NCBI GenBank assembly: GCA_964036665.1
Contig: OZ038532.1
Coordinates: 21,355,037-21,419,036, forward strand
Direction of reading: 5' to 3'
Source: Gordius sp. MW1
Taxonomy: Eukaryota > Nematomorpha > Gordioida > Gordea > Gordiidae
Length of the DNA stretch: 64,000 bases
The notes under the pieces were generated by a model. It was not told the origin of the DNA and made no database searches. It saw only the letters and a list, made by a program, of their open reading frames with translations. The position numbers were made by a program, and so were the translations under genes. Within the stretch, counting starts at the first letter, position 1; every line of letters begins with the position of its first letter. Positions 1 to 11,910 of the stretch are shown one piece after another.

Positions 1-99
1 AGCAAAATTAGCGAATCAGTACTGTCGATTCCAGCCACCACACCAGTGCTACGAGTGAACGCACATTCAGCAAGGCAAGTCGCCTTTGAGACCATTGAA

Positions 100-1814
100 C
101 AGAGCTGTTAAAACTAGTTACATGTAACTAGTTCCTGGAACTAGTTCCTTTTCTTCAGTAAAGTAACTGTTACCAGTTACTTTTACTTCAGGGTAACTGT
201 AACTGTAGTTAGTTACATTATTTTAGTAACTGTAAAACTAAAGTTACAGTTACTTTTTAAATTAAATTTTTTTTAATTAAATAGTCAAATTACACGTCTA
301 GTTTGTGTACTTCATTTTAATAGAAATTTCCTTCGCGGATCAAATTTGAAAATTTGAATTTTGAATAGATAATCTTTTTTATCATTAAATTATCAATATT
401 ATATAAAATATTATTTTAGAACAAATTTGTATTCCAAAAATTTAAAGAAGTGAAACAACTGGTAAAAAATGTAATGAACATTTAATGAATTTTAATTGGT
501 TATCTCTTATCTATAAATGTGCACAACAAATTTTTATCAACTTAAGATATCATATGATTTTGGCCCAACCTCTAAATTTAAATTTGAAAGCCATTTGATA
601 AATTAATTTAGTACAATGTTAATGAATGTAATTGAAATATTATTATATTTTAATGGATGTTATTTAAATGCTCAGTAAAAAATTAAAAATGCTCAGTAAT
701 TAAACTTAATAATGCTCAGTTATAAATATAAAATGCTCAGTAATTTCAAAAAAATGCTCAGTAATTTTAATTAATAATACTCAATATTAATCTATTTAGC
801 GTTAATATTTTATAAAAATAAAGTTAAATTGAGTTTGTGGAAATTAAAAAGTTTTTTATTCTGGCTACATTAAACAGATTGGAGACCTGATTGTTAAAAT
901 TTTATCAATTAAAAGGTATCTTAGTGTCTTGAATTTTTTCCTCCCTTCTCACCCTTCAAATAAATATGGCAAATTAGATAAGCTATGAAAAGTAATGACT
1001 TATAATTCCTAATCTAAAATGCTCTGTCTCTCCCTTCTTAAATTTTAAATTTTACTAATACTATATTTATTTGCAAATTAATTGAGAGTTATCAATCTTA
1101 AACTTTATAAAGGCAAAATAAAAAATTTTTATTTGAATACAATCACAAAATAATTTTTAACAATTGAAAATGGAAAATAGACAAATTTTGCTGGATACAA
1201 CTTTCATTTCAAAAACCTAAAATTTGTTATATAATCAGTGTTAAATTATCTAAACTTACTATTACTTAACAATAAATGCTGATTTAGCCTTTAAAGGTCT
1301 ACCTCGCCTTCTTTTTTGCCCCAAACTTTTGGCTTCTTCAGGTGGTTGGGAAAATTTAAGTTTGATTGCCAACAAAACCACATGTTGGCAAATATATTGT
1401 ATAAAAAGCAACAATTGTACTTCCCTTTAAAGCATTTTTCACAATCATTTGGAAATTTTTCATTAAATTCAATGTACCCCTACCATCTAGCGCCCTCGTC
1501 GAGCGTCTTTTTAGTCTTGGTAAATTAATTTTAAGTGAAAAGCGAACTAGCTTATTAGATGACAATATAGAAAATAACGTTTTATTGAAATCGAATCATC
1601 ATTTATTACCTTCTGATTTATATATAAATGTTTAAATAAATAATATCAAAAAATATTGTTTTTTGTAACTTTAAATGTAACTAGTTCCATCAGGTAAGTA
1701 ACTGGAACTGTAATCAGTTACATTTGAAAATTTGTAACTGTAACTAGTTACATTTTTTGTGAAAGTAATTGTAACTTAACTAGTTACTGTGGTTAAGTAA
1801 CTTTAACAGCTCTG
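100..1814. mobile_element. hAT-like non-autonomous element (family 1, copy A)
   Basis: The element starts CAGAGCTGTTAAAA and ends TTTAACAGCTCTG, a terminal inverted repeat fitting the hAT rule YARNG. It is flanked by a perfect 8-bp target-site duplication CCATTGAA (92-99 and 1815-1822). Both subterminal regions are packed with variants of the palindrome GTAACTAGTTAC (110-260 and 1670-1800), probably transposase-binding repeats. No transposase ORF is visible, so it is probably mobilised in trans. A related element sits at 60311-62594. Boundaries and TSD are seen directly; assignment to hAT is by family knowledge. Confidence 0.85.
668..790. repeat. Short dispersed TGCTCAGTAA motif cluster
   Basis: Five copies of AATGCTCAGTAA-like sequence occur at irregular 19-24 bp spacing inside the hAT-like element, followed by a diverged sixth. 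The spacing is irregular, so this is not a clean tandem array. It may be an internal binding-site cluster or a decayed minisatellite. Confidence 0.6.
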
Positions 1815-2004
1815 CCATTGAAGAACAAAATTATTGCTTGATAGAATATAGAGTCTTTTATTTTTAAATGACAACAATAAATTAATTTTTGATTAAAACC
1901 GATTTTATATGCTATAGCTAAGTTAATTTTTGAACAATACAAAATGGTTTTATACAAATAAATAATTTTGAAAAAATTAAACTTGTTTTTATTCGTGCGG
2001 GCCT

Positions 2005-2119
2005 GATGCGGCTCAATTTTTGTGTTTCTTTTTGCGGGCCGGGTGCGGGCCAAAAAATTAATATTTGTGCGGGTATGGGCCGGGCCTGAAGCTAAAATTT
2101 CGGCCCATGCAGACCTCTA
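2005..2119. mobile_element. Right end of a TAGAG-type hAT MITE (relic)
   Basis: A G+C-rich stretch with repeated GCGGGCC/GGGCCGGGCC subterminal motifs ends in GCAGACCTCTA. This matches the ends of the intact element at 12388-13456. No matching left end with the same 8-bp duplication is present, so this is a truncated copy. Confidence 0.6.
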
Positions 2120-2222
2120 ATATACATACCTATGAAGGACAATATTTTATCAAGATTTACGGTTATTTGCAACATCTCATTTTTAACATTCATTTTTAAG
2201 AGCTATCTGTCTACTGCAATTA

Positions 2223-5200
2223 ATTTTCTATAGTCACACCTACGACGGTCCCAAGTCCGTGTGCAAAAAGTGGAGGGTTGGCGTCAGGTCGGAAACCGGC
2301 TATAAAAACCAACTCCAAAATTATGATAGTTTCAAGCAAGATTTTACAAGAAAAGGCTAGGGCGTCCTCCACAAACGACGCGCATTGCATACCCCGCCCG
2401 TGCAATGTGAAAAATACACTAGGGTCACTGCCCAACTCACAACGAAGGCGGTTAAGGAAATTAGTTGTTGAAAGAATGCGAATAACGTGTTGGAATGTGG
2501 GAACGTTGACGGGGAAGAGCATCGAGGTTGCACAAATGCTAAAAAGAAGAAAGGTACACATCGCCTGCCTACAAGAGACGAGGTGGAACGGAACGAAAGC
2601 TCGGGAATTAGGAGAAGGATACAAGCTTTTCTACAGTGGGTCACCAAATCGTAGAAACGGGGTCGGTATCGTTCTTAGCGAATCGTTCAAGGACAAGGTG
2701 GTGGAAGTCAAGCGTTGTTCCGACAGGCTAATGTGGGTGAAGATTGCAGATCAAGGGGGCCTTCTAACCGTTATGTGCGCGTATGCTTCCAAATTGGGTG
2801 TATGGAATCAGAGAAAGACATATTCTTCGATTCATTGGAAAAAGAAATACAAGGAATCCGACTCGAAGAAAGGCTAATTATTGGGGCCGATTTCAACGCT
2901 CACGTAGGGAAAGATCGTCTCGGGTATGAACGTAATCATGGAGGCTATGGGCATGGTCTGAAGAACAAAGAAGGGGAAAAACTTCTCCAATTATCCCAAG
3001 CATATGACATGGCGATCGTTAACACCTATTTTCAAAAACGAGAAGATCATATTGTGACCTATAGAAGTGGGAAGCATTTTAGTCAAATTGACTATTTGCT
3101 TATACGGCGAAAGGACTTATGGAGTATCAAGGATTGCAAAGTAATACCGGGAGAAGAAATCGCCAGGCAACATCGTCCCCTTGTTATGGATCTTGATAGA
3201 AGAGTATTTACCGAAAGAAGAAAGGTCTATGAGCTTCGAATTCGATATGATCGGCTGCACGATACGTCGACAAGCGAAAAATATCATCAAAAAGCCTCCT
3301 CACTCTCGGGTGCAAGGAAGTTGCAAAGAGACGTAGACGACGATTGGGAGACGTTATCTAAGGACCTTAAGGAAACAGCGATTCATGTTCTAGGACAGAC
3401 CAAAGGAGGCAAAGCTATGAATAGAAAACTATGGTGGTGGGATAAATCGGTTAGGGATTTTATCGAAAGAAAGAAGAATCTATATAGACGGTGGCATAAA
3501 TCAAAAAAGTCGGAGGATTATCAAGAGTATAGGGACGCAAAGAGGGCCGCAAAAAAGGCCGTTGCAATAGCGAAGAATGCCGCCTACACCGAGATGGCAA
3601 ACAAACTGGATCATAAAGGGGGCGATAGGCTTATGTACAAATTGGCCAAGATAAGGGAGAAGAAAAGTCGCGATGTCGGAGTTCTTAAAATAGTCAAAAA
3701 CGAGAAGGGTCAAACCTTATTCAAGCCAAAAGAAGTGATGGAAAGGATATTTTAAGAAACTTATGAATATTGCAAATGACAAGGATTCCCTTCCCAAAAT
3801 TGAGCCAAATATAAGTTTGGTCGAACTCTTTCAGGAGGATGAAGTTAGGACACAAATGAACAAGATGCAGAAAGGAAAAGCAAATGGCCCAGATGGAATC
3901 CCTATAGAAGCATTGCTCGGATGTCGTGAAGAAGGAGTCACCACCATGACGAACCTTCTTAACAAGATATTGGTAGAAGAGCGAATTCCTAATCAATGGA
4001 GAGCAAGCACGATTATACCCTTATTTAAAGGCAAAGGAGACCCTCAAGACTGTGGCAATTACAGAGGTATCAAGCTAACTTGCCACTCCTTGAAGCTTAT
4101 GGAAAGGATCTTAGTAACAAGGCTGAAAAACGAGGTGGAAATATCGGCGAATCAATTCGGATTTGTGGCCGGAAAATCCACAATCGACCCAATCTTCGCA
4201 CTAAGACAAATAATGGATAAGTATGGTGAAAAGAGGAAAGACCTACATATGGTCTTTATCGACTTGGAGAAAGCTTATGACACGGTTCCCCGCGATTTAA
4301 TATGGTGGTGCATGAGAAAACAAAATATTTCTGACGCATATATACGGCTTATGAAAAATATTTATGAAGCCTCAAACTCTTGCGTTAGGACGACAGTTGG
4401 AGACTCTAAATCTTTTCGGGTTAAAATTGGATTACATCAAGGATCTGCTTTAAGTCCCTTTTTATTTAATATAATTATAGACACGATAACGAGGGACATT
4501 CAAAGGCCATCGCCATGGTGTATGCTATATGCCGATGATATAGTACTATGCGAGGAAACAAGGGACAAAGTATTCGAAGAAGCCGAAAAGTGGTCGAAGC
4601 GCTTAGCTGGATATGGTTTAAAGGTCAACGATCGAAAAACGGTATACATGAAAATGAACGGTACAAGCATCCCATCGCTGGATGACCATCTAAAGTACCC
4701 CAAAGTAGACAGGTTTACATACCTCGGCTCGATGCTACATCAAGAGGGAGGTTGCACAACAGAAGTCAATGCCCGGATCCAAAAAGGATGGCTTAAATGG
4801 CGAAGTATATCCGGTGTAATGTGCGACAAGAAAATGCCAATATGGTTGAAGAGCAAAGCTTACAAATCCATCGTAAGACCGGTGTTACTATATGGAAGTG
4901 AAACATGGGCACTAAACACCACGGAAGGCAAGCTATTACAAGCCACAGAGATGAGAATGATACGGTGGAGCTTGGGGTATACTAAGCTCGACCATATGAC
5001 GAATGACTTTCTCATGACAAAAATGGGTATTCAACCTATGGCGGACATGATTAACGAAAATCGGCTAAGGTGGTATGGGCATATACTAAGAAGGGACACG
5101 GATGACGTAAATCGAAAAGTACTGGACATGGAGGTACCGGGGAAGAGAGGAAGAGGACGACCCCGTGTCACGTGGAAAGGGCAAGTCAATAAAGTTATGA

Positions 5201-5312
5201 AAACTCAAGAGATTAGTCAAGACATGGCACTCACCCGGTCAAGATGGAAGAAGCTTATCAAAACAAACCCCACGAATCTGGGACCCAATAACTGATAAAG
5301 AAGAAGAAGAGT
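2223..5312 (+). mobile_element. RTE-type non-LTR retrotransposon, nearly full length
   Basis: The unit has a short 5' leader, one endonuclease-RT reading frame (2476-5295) and a very short 3' end made of GATAAAGAAGAAGAAGAG. That simple-repeat tail instead of poly(A) is typical of the RTE clade. Diverged copies lie at 9795-10571 (minus), 17366-19110 (plus) and 52340-53215 (plus). The 5' boundary is placed where similarity to the 17.4-kb copy fades and is approximate. No clear target-site duplication was found. Confidence 0.85.
2476..5295 (+). pseudogene. RTE endonuclease-reverse transcriptase, two frameshifts
   Basis: The product would nick genomic DNA and reverse-transcribe the element RNA at the nick. 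The N-terminal apurinic endonuclease domain shows CWNVGTLTGKS, LQETRWNG and IIGADFNAHVG. The RT domain shows the motif A core EKAYDTVPRD, motif B GLHQGSALSPFLF and catalytic YADD (about 4530-4541). The chosen start is the ATG before RITCWNVG; the frame is open about 66 codons further upstream. Two single-base-scale frameshifts break it, near 2790 inside the endonuclease and near 3748 in the linker. The TAA at 3753 is the end of the first open stretch. Otherwise it is open for more than 900 codons, so inactivation is recent. Confidence 0.9.
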
Positions 5313-5717
5313 CACAGAGGCCAACATAAAAATAGGAACTAAATTCAGCATCTCCTATAACAGTTTCCTTCTGTAATTCATATTCCTCACATTTAAAACA
5401 ACTTATTTGAAGGTGAATATTTATATGAAAAACGAGGTTTTTTGTCAGGTATGATTATATTTGAATAGTCAGACTCTTCCACAAAATCTAGATGTGATAG
5501 CAGAGGATTATTATAAGGAAAATTACCTAAAGTATAAAAAATAAATTTAACTTAGGGGTATATAATTAAGCCACTTTTAAGCTTAGGCTCCTGGAAATTA
5601 TGCCTGCAAATTTCAGTATTTTGTAGGGCCTAGAACTACAAATTTGTTTGTGAAGCGTATTTATAAATAGTCCAGTGAAGCCATAAAATTTGTAAAATTA
5701 AAGTGACATGTTATTAT
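5313..5717. other. No gene recognised
   Basis: AT-rich sequence between the RTE element and a MITE. I see no coding region with conserved motifs, no tandem repeat and no terminal repeats. Confidence 0.5.
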
Positions 5718-5856
5718 AGGCCTAGTTAAGATTAGAAGTAGAGAGGGGCAATTATGATTTATGGAGGGGAAAAAATTTTTAGCCATAACTTAGAAAAGTT
5801 ATGGATTCAGAGGGGGGCAGTCGCCCCTCCCTGCCTTCCCGTGGCTACGCCCATGC
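5718..5856 (+). mobile_element. GGCGTAGCC MITE, copy 1 (diverged)
   Basis: This is a 140-170 bp family with ends near GGGCGTAGCCAG and CTGGCTACGCCCATG and a central AT-rich part. Here the right end GTGGCTACGCCCATG is clear and the left end is eroded. Nine copies occur in the window. Confidence 0.7.
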
Positions 5857-6633
5857 ATGTTATGATATATTAATAGAAAATTCCTCGATACAAGTTTGTC
5901 TATCTAGGTTTGGGGAGAACACGTCTTGGATAGTTTTTGATATAGTATTATATTAAATGTAGGTGCACTCATTTCCTGTTGAGACCATTTAACAGCATCA
6001 TGTCTACAAGGCATCGGAGCATAACGCATAAGGGCCCGTCTTCATCAAAGATTCAGCTTCAAAGCGCCATATTTTTGTTTGGCTAAATATGCGATATCCA
6101 TGTCGTGGAATCAACCATTTTAGTTTAGTTACCATATGAATATGCATTAATAAACGTAATTAAAGGATAAATATTTGTTTTGAGCAAAAATACAAAAACA
6201 GAACAAAAATCAAGTGACGCTCGTATTAAGACGCGGCTATGTTTTAACATGCATTCGCTTTTTTAATCTAGATTCAAAATCGCGTATTAAGACGCATATC
6301 CTTAGATATTCTAGGCGTGTTGATTTTAACTATTCTGAAATGACGCCTATTAAAACGACTTAGGCAATTTGAAGAAATTACCTTATAGGCTTCGTTGGTT
6401 TATAAACAATTGTAAAATAACTAGTAACACTGGTACAAATTGCCGGAGTGAGACATATTAAAAATATGTAGGTACAAATGAAATTAATTTTATTTGGTAG
6501 AAACAACAAATAGTTGCCGGAAATAATAAATTCGACAAGGTTAGCATTTTGATTGAATGAGAAAGCACGGGCATTATGATTGCAGACGAAATAATCCGCC
6601 AAAGATACATAAGCTGATGAATAGTGTGAATAT
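5857..6633. other. No gene recognised
   Basis: Mixed AT-rich sequence. Around 6220-6370 several AAGACGC/GACGC motifs recur, possibly part of an unrecognised MITE. No convincing exon was found on either strand. Confidence 0.4.
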
Positions 6634-6740
6634 TAGAGCCCTGCACGGGCCGTCAAAAGCCCGGCCCGGATCAAAAAATAATCGGGGCTCGGGTTGGGCC
6701 TGATGGGTCTTCCCGACCCGAGCCCAAAGGCAAAATCTTG
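6634..6740 (+). mobile_element. Left end of a TAGAG-type hAT MITE (relic)
   Basis: Starts TAGAGCCCTGCACGGGCC and continues with GCCCGGCCCGG-type subterminal repeats, like the left end of the intact element at 12388. No right end with a matching 8-bp duplication follows; a later MITE sits at 6858. Confidence 0.6.
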
Positions 6741-6857
6741 CTAAAATTTTTTTAAAACTTTTTGCTAATTCCTTTGTTATGTAGGCTATTTAGAGGAGAC
6801 AAACATATTTTTATGTTAAATGAAAGGTGCGGGTGGGTATTCTATATATAATTTTAG

Positions 6858-6914
6858 GATTTAGAGGGAGAAGCCACCCGTCCCTGCCCCCCCCCCCCTG
6901 GCTAAGCCTATGAC
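6858..6914 (+). mobile_element. GGCGTAGCC MITE, copy 2 (3' fragment)
   Basis: Only the right part is present: GGATTTAGAGGGAGAAGCC, a run of C, then CTGGCTAAGCC. The left half is missing. Confidence 0.6.
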
Positions 6915-7389
6915 CATAAATGGGTTTATGAGGTCCAGTCATGCCATCTTATAGGTAATGATAATGGATACGAGCAAAAAAAGAATTGAGACTAATTATT
7001 TACGGAAAATTAGGCAAATTGTGTAAATAGATGGGTAGATGCAATATAGGAAGGTGAAAGATCCTTAGAGAAAAGAAAGAAAAACCTAAATTTACGTGGA
7101 TCACAAAATAAAAGTTAACAGATAATTGAGAATTAATATTAAAAGCGAATGTGAATAAACTTAAATTGTTAACTTGGTTGATTAGTTTCCATATATATAT
7201 ATATATTTATAACAAATCAAAGGGCTTAGTCGATGTAAAAATATTAATTGTCCAGTGTTGATAACATTTAAATTATAAGTGTGAAAATTCAATGAGATGT
7301 AAAGCATTCTGTTTAATACTAAATAATTATATATAAATTTTCAGTACTTGGATAAATGTATTTGTATACCAATTAAGTTACATCACTTA

Positions 7390-7505
7390 CATGGGTGTAG
7401 CCAGCATTGGATTAAAGGGGGGTAACAATGATTTAGGGAAAGGCAAAATGATTATTTTGTGAAATTTTTAGCCATAATATTAATAAATTTTTGGATTTAG
7501 TGGGG
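7390..7505 (+). mobile_element. GGCGTAGCC MITE, copy 3 (right end lost)
   Basis: Begins CATGGGTGTAGCCAGCATTGG and runs to TTTTTGGATTTAGTGGGGC, where similarity stops. The CTGGCTACGCCC right end is missing. Confidence 0.7.
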
Positions 7506-7832
7506 CATTCTTGAGTCAGCTTTGCAAAATAAAGTTTAACCTTAAAATTCATTTATTTAATTGCATCACTTACCTTAAAGTTCCATTTTTAAAAATTAAT
7601 TCTATTAACTATATATGTTATTGTCAAGTACAAAATAAATATATATAGAATAAAGCAAAATAAATCTTTACAATGCTTTAAAATATTCAAAGGTATAAAA
7701 CTAAAATTGCAACACAATTAATAAGAGATTAACACTTTATAAATAAAGCACATACAACACATATTACTTTAACAAATCAGCAATAACAAAATATCAAAAG
7801 ATATAGGAAATTTTATATTTAAGTTTCATAAA

Positions 7833-8212
7833 TTAACTTTTATTAAAATATTTTAAATATAATATTAGTACAAGTATAATAACTTCGATTGTTATAATCC
7901 CAATCAGAATATATTTATTGGAGGCAGCACTAAATTGTTTTAAAAACATTCTTTCTTAAAAATACTTAATGGCCATTCTCCTTAAAATCTTCCTACTTTT
8001 AATTAAATTCTGATCTGTATCCTCCATCTATTAAAGAATTAAAATATCTAAAGTAATTAATTACCCTTTCTTTACTTCTCAAAAGTTGTTCTCTCTGACC
8101 TCCTAAATCATCCAAAATTTCATTAGCAATTATATGACTTTCAGTTGCAACTCTACAGGACCGAACAATGCTATCTGAAGTATCGGAGATGAATTTTTCA
8201 TGAAAATCCATG
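7833..8212 (-). CDS. VTI1B: VTI1B-like SNARE, C-terminal exons
   Basis: Three exons read on the minus strand: 8212-8065, 8027-7966 and 7929-7833 (stop). They are joined by GT-AG introns of 37 and 36 nt with matching phases. Together they give a Qb-SNARE helix (SCRVATESHIIANEIL, then GGQREQLLRSKER, then MEDTDQNLIKSRKILRRM) followed by a C-terminal membrane anchor (YILIGIITIEVIILVLILYL) and a short KYFNKS tail. This is the layout of Vti1 proteins, which act in Golgi-endosome vesicle fusion. The N-terminal Vti1 domain is not found in place. An exon ending at 8255 in compatible phase (42-nt intron) is possible but not convincing. Either the 5' exons lie beyond inserted repeats, or the ATG at 8211 starts a SNARE-only protein of 101 aa. 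Confidence 0.8.
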
Positions 8213-8533
8213 CTGATAAATGTTACAATATATATATATATATTTATTTTATACCTTATATATAAAAAATTAGAAAATAAAAAATTACCACAATTTCGAT
8301 TCTCTTTAAACGCATCAGCTGATAAACTCAAGTAATTGGTCAAGTATTGAGAATAAGAAGAATTTATTTTTAAACAAAATATAAACATTTATGGCTTAGA
8401 GTCCTTACAAATAACAATATGTGGCTTTAAAACATTCATATTCAAACATTATTATTGGAGTTGGGGATTTTTTTCCGTTTTTTGCCATTGTTAAAGATGG
8501 TATCTATTATAATCAATAATTTTCAATCCGTTT

Positions 8534-8988
8534 ATATAAATTTCATTGTATAAATACGGTGGATTTGGATTGATAGCGTAGGTAGAGGGAAATGGAACGC
8601 AATATTTCGGACACTTATAGTCCATCTTCAGGGGGAAAAAAAAAAAAGGAGAAGATGAAGTCTCAAAAAATAAAAATGAAGTAAAGTGATTATAACAACG
8701 ATGATATAGATACAAAAAAAAAAATTACAAAAACTGGTTATAGCGAGAAATTAACAATAGCGCGCTATTGTTAATTTCTCGCTATAACCAGTTTTTGTAA
8801 TTTTTTTTTTTTGTATCTATATCATCGTTGTTATAATCACTTTACTTCATTTTTATTTTTTGAGACTTCATCTTCTCCTTTTTTTTTTCCCTGAAGATGG
8901 ACTATAAGTGTCCGAAATATTGCGTTCCATTTCCCTCTACCTACGCTATCAATCCAAATCCACCGTATTTATACAATGAAATTTATAT
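8534..8988. repeat. Near-perfect spacer-free palindrome, arms about 226-229 bp
   Basis: The centre lies between 8762 and 8763 inside AACAATAGCGCGCTATTG. Left arm 8534-8762 and right arm 8763-8988 are exact reverse complements by eye, except for two homopolymer runs: G5A12 against T10C3, and A11 against T12. A 12-bp direct repeat ATGGTATCTATT lies just outside at 8497-8508 and 8987-8998. Each arm carries the same short reading frame beginning MDYKCPKYCVPFPSTY, so two copies point outward from the centre. The outer continuations differ. It may be a fold-back duplication made by template switching or an assembly artefact. Confidence 0.9.
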
Positions 8989-8998
8989 GGTATCTATT

Positions 8999-9794
8999 CC
9001 TACAAAGCCTTCGTTTTTTGCTTCGGCCGGATATTTAACGGTTAAGAATTCATGGCTCTATGATTTGTATGGTCACCATTTTTTTTCATATTTTGTTAAC
9101 CATGTGTACTTCTCAATTCCCCGACTCCTTTGACGCAGAATGTTAAAGAGACGCTGTTTGGTCCCCATAATTTGAGGGTTGTAAGTCCTGTCCTCTGAAC
9201 TAAGGTTTACTTCCCAACGCTATGCGTGGCAATTTTCTAACCAATCAAAAGTCTTCAAATTTACATTGACTCATTTCAGGATATAGTTATTAAGACTAAT
9301 TATGGCATGCATGTAATATGACATTATGCTCCCCTGCATCCCAATCCAAGGTAAACTGCTGGGTGGCACTTAAAACCCTTTAGTCACCAACCACCGCATT
9401 GTATTTAAAAGTCCGGCATCATTAATAACGCTAACTATGTTCTATAAATTGACCACCTACATAGTGCTTAGCAAACTGCTGGACCCATTGAATTCCAGTG
9501 CAATTTATATAATGCATGCAAGACTGGCCTCCTGTTTCGACATCGCTCACTAGGATTTTTATATTCCAATAAGTAGGACGAACTGATTGTGCTATACGCG
9601 CGTATTAAGCAACTCTCTGTGGGTGCCCGCGTCTAAAGTTGAAGCAAGTAAGCATTTCTTAAGATTCATTTTTTCTCAGCTTTTAAAGTCTAATCGAATA
9701 AAAAACAACTATATCCTACCGCACTTTCTCGATAATGTATCCAGGGCATTCACTTGGCCTTCTGGATAAATTTTCCATCTCATTATTTATTTCA
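8999..9794. other. No gene recognised
   Basis: Non-repetitive by eye. The plus frame leaving the palindrome stays open to 9133 but matches nothing I recognise. Several GGTAA/AGG splice-like sites exist without a supported exon. Confidence 0.4.
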
Positions 9795-10571
9795 TACTTC
9801 TTCTCTGTTAAGTATTTGGTCCTACAGTCATGGGGTTTGTTTTGATGGGTTTCTTCCATCTTGATCGAATGAGTGTCATGTCTTGATTAATCTTATTTTT
9901 CATAATTTTGTGGACCTGCCCCTTCCAGGTTAACAAGTTACCCTCCTCCTTCCTTTCCCATTCCTACATGTCTAGTACATTTATGTTATTGGTCTCCCTT
10001 TTTAGTATATGCCCATACCTCCTTAGCCGATTCTCGTTAATCAAGTCGGCCTTATATATAATACCCATTTTTGTTAAAGTAATGGTCGAGCTTTATATAC
10101 CCCATGGACCACATATCATTTCCACCTCTCTGACTTTTAAAAAATTTTATTCAAGGATATTTAATGCCCATGTTTCACTTCCATGGACTAACACCAGTCT
10201 TATGGAATTGTGAGCTTTGCTCTTCAACCATATTGGCCTTTTCTTGTCGCACTTACATTACACCGGATATACTTCGCCAATTAAGACATCCATTTTAAAC
10301 CTCGGGAATTAACATCTGTTGATCAACCTCCCTCTTGATGTAGCATCGAGCCGAGGTATGTAAATCTGTCTACTTTTGGGTATTTTAGATAGTCATTTAT
10401 CGATGGGGTGCCTGTAACATTTTTTATGTATACCGTTTTTCGAGACCTTAAACCATATCCAGGAGCGCCTTGACCACTTTTCGTCTTCTTCGAATACCTT
10501 ACTTTTGTCTCTTCGCATAGAAGTATATCATTGGTATGTGCGTGCACCTTGGCGACCCCTGTTATACACAA
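9795..10571 (-). pseudogene. RTE reverse transcriptase relic, C-terminal part
   Basis: Read on the minus strand, this matches the 3' third of the RTE element at 2223-5312. It covers the region after the YADD box (LLCEETKVRYSK, DYLKYPKVDRFTYLGSMLHQ), then NENRLRRYGHILK-like text and the terminal SRWKKP-IKTNP segment. Several frameshifts and small deletions make it non-functional. Confidence 0.8.
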
Positions 10572-10959
10572 ATATTGTGGTTAAATATACATCATGTAAA
10601 AGCTACTTGTGCATCGTTCTTGAACGTGTTAGTTGAAATATTTAACAACAAACATCGCACACCTACAATTTCTCAATAGATCATAAAAAAGCAGAAACCC
10701 TTATTAACCTCTCCTGATGGTCGTTATTGTTTACCCATATGCTTTTTCTCACGCTCAACTGCGAGCCCTATGCTCCATTTTTCATTGAAAGACCATGTTT
10801 TTCTTCGTCTATGTTTGTCCTGGAAACACGACTATGTCATTTAGTATGTTTAACTTTACAGAATACGTTGTGAGGTTTAAATACTACCTCACTTCATTTT
10901 GTTTGTTAATTGTTCCAACGCGGTTATGATCTATCTTTGTTATTTTCTAAGTCATTGTT

Positions 10960-11190
10960 GATAATCTTAAAACTTACTGAAGCGCAAAACCCACGTTTAG
11001 TTTGGACGTAGGACCATTTTTTGATGAAAGCCAGTTTCTCGCGTCATCATTATGTCAGTCTACACTTCCACTCCTTTTACTGCGGCCAATAGTTTGTCCA
11101 AAGTTTTTGTATAAAGAAAGGATGCACGAATAAGTCCGAAGGGCATGCAAATAGCTTTAAAAAAGTATTTGTGCATCGAAATCATAACAA
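10960..11190 (-). pseudogene. LTR-retrotransposon RT fragment
   Basis: The minus strand encodes AICMPFGLIRASFLYTKTL followed by an LLAAVKGVEV-stop-TDIM segment. This is the PFGL...F...VY-DDI block of Ty3-type reverse transcriptases with the first metal-binding position lost to a stop. Flanks to 10572 and 11280 show only scattered further resemblance. It is a decayed relic. Confidence 0.5.
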
Positions 11191-11615
11191 TCGGTTTGTC
11201 TCTTGCAAATATAGGAATTAAATTAATATAAGTTATTTTACCTCAAAACCACTAAAAAACGGCTGACATTTAAAGCATTTGTGAAACTTTACATGTTTAT
11301 TATTCGACATACTTCTTTTATTTTATTGTAGAAGCGTTTAATTTAAAAAGTTTCCTCAATAAACATTTTTATGTTAACTAAATTATTTATATTCCCCAAT
11401 TTTCCTATATCCCCCCTTAATTCTCGTTTATTCCCATTAAAAATTCTCCTAAAAAATCCATCATTGAATTAATCCGAAATATAACTTAAACATAATTAGT
11501 ACTTAGAAATTTTCAATTCATCATATAAGAAAATTGGTTTTAGTATTGGTCTAATCGGATTGATAAAGAAAGTGAGAGTAACAATCATTAGATCGCTTTT
11601 TATTATAACTCCTTT

Positions 11616-11771
11616 CATGGGCGTAGCCAGGAGGGGGACACCTGCCCCCTCTAAATACATTAATTGTTAAAAACTTAATATAATTATGGCTAAAATTTTA
11701 AAAGATTATCATTTTGCCCCTTTCTAAATTATTATTCCCCACCTTTAAATCCAATCCTAGTTACGCCCATG
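11616..11771 (-). mobile_element. GGCGTAGCC MITE, copy 4
   Basis: Full-length copy in the opposite orientation: CATGGGCGTAGCCAGGAGGG at the left, then TGGCTAAAATTTTAAAAGA in the centre and GTTACGCCCATG at the right. Confidence 0.8.
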
Positions 11772-11910
11772 CCCATGACTTTCTATTGCTCCACCTTTTA
11801 CTTTCACCTTATGTGTTGACCATTCCAACTGACAATACTTCTTTCTACAAATCGATATTTGTGTTTACCAACTAGATGCAAAAACCAAAATTAAATTTCA
11901 AAAATAGCAA

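Noticed and set aside
8491-9133. Two real head-to-head genes from the palindrome frames
   Set aside because: The shared 30-residue start is simply mirrored by the palindrome, the continuations differ, and no family is recognised.
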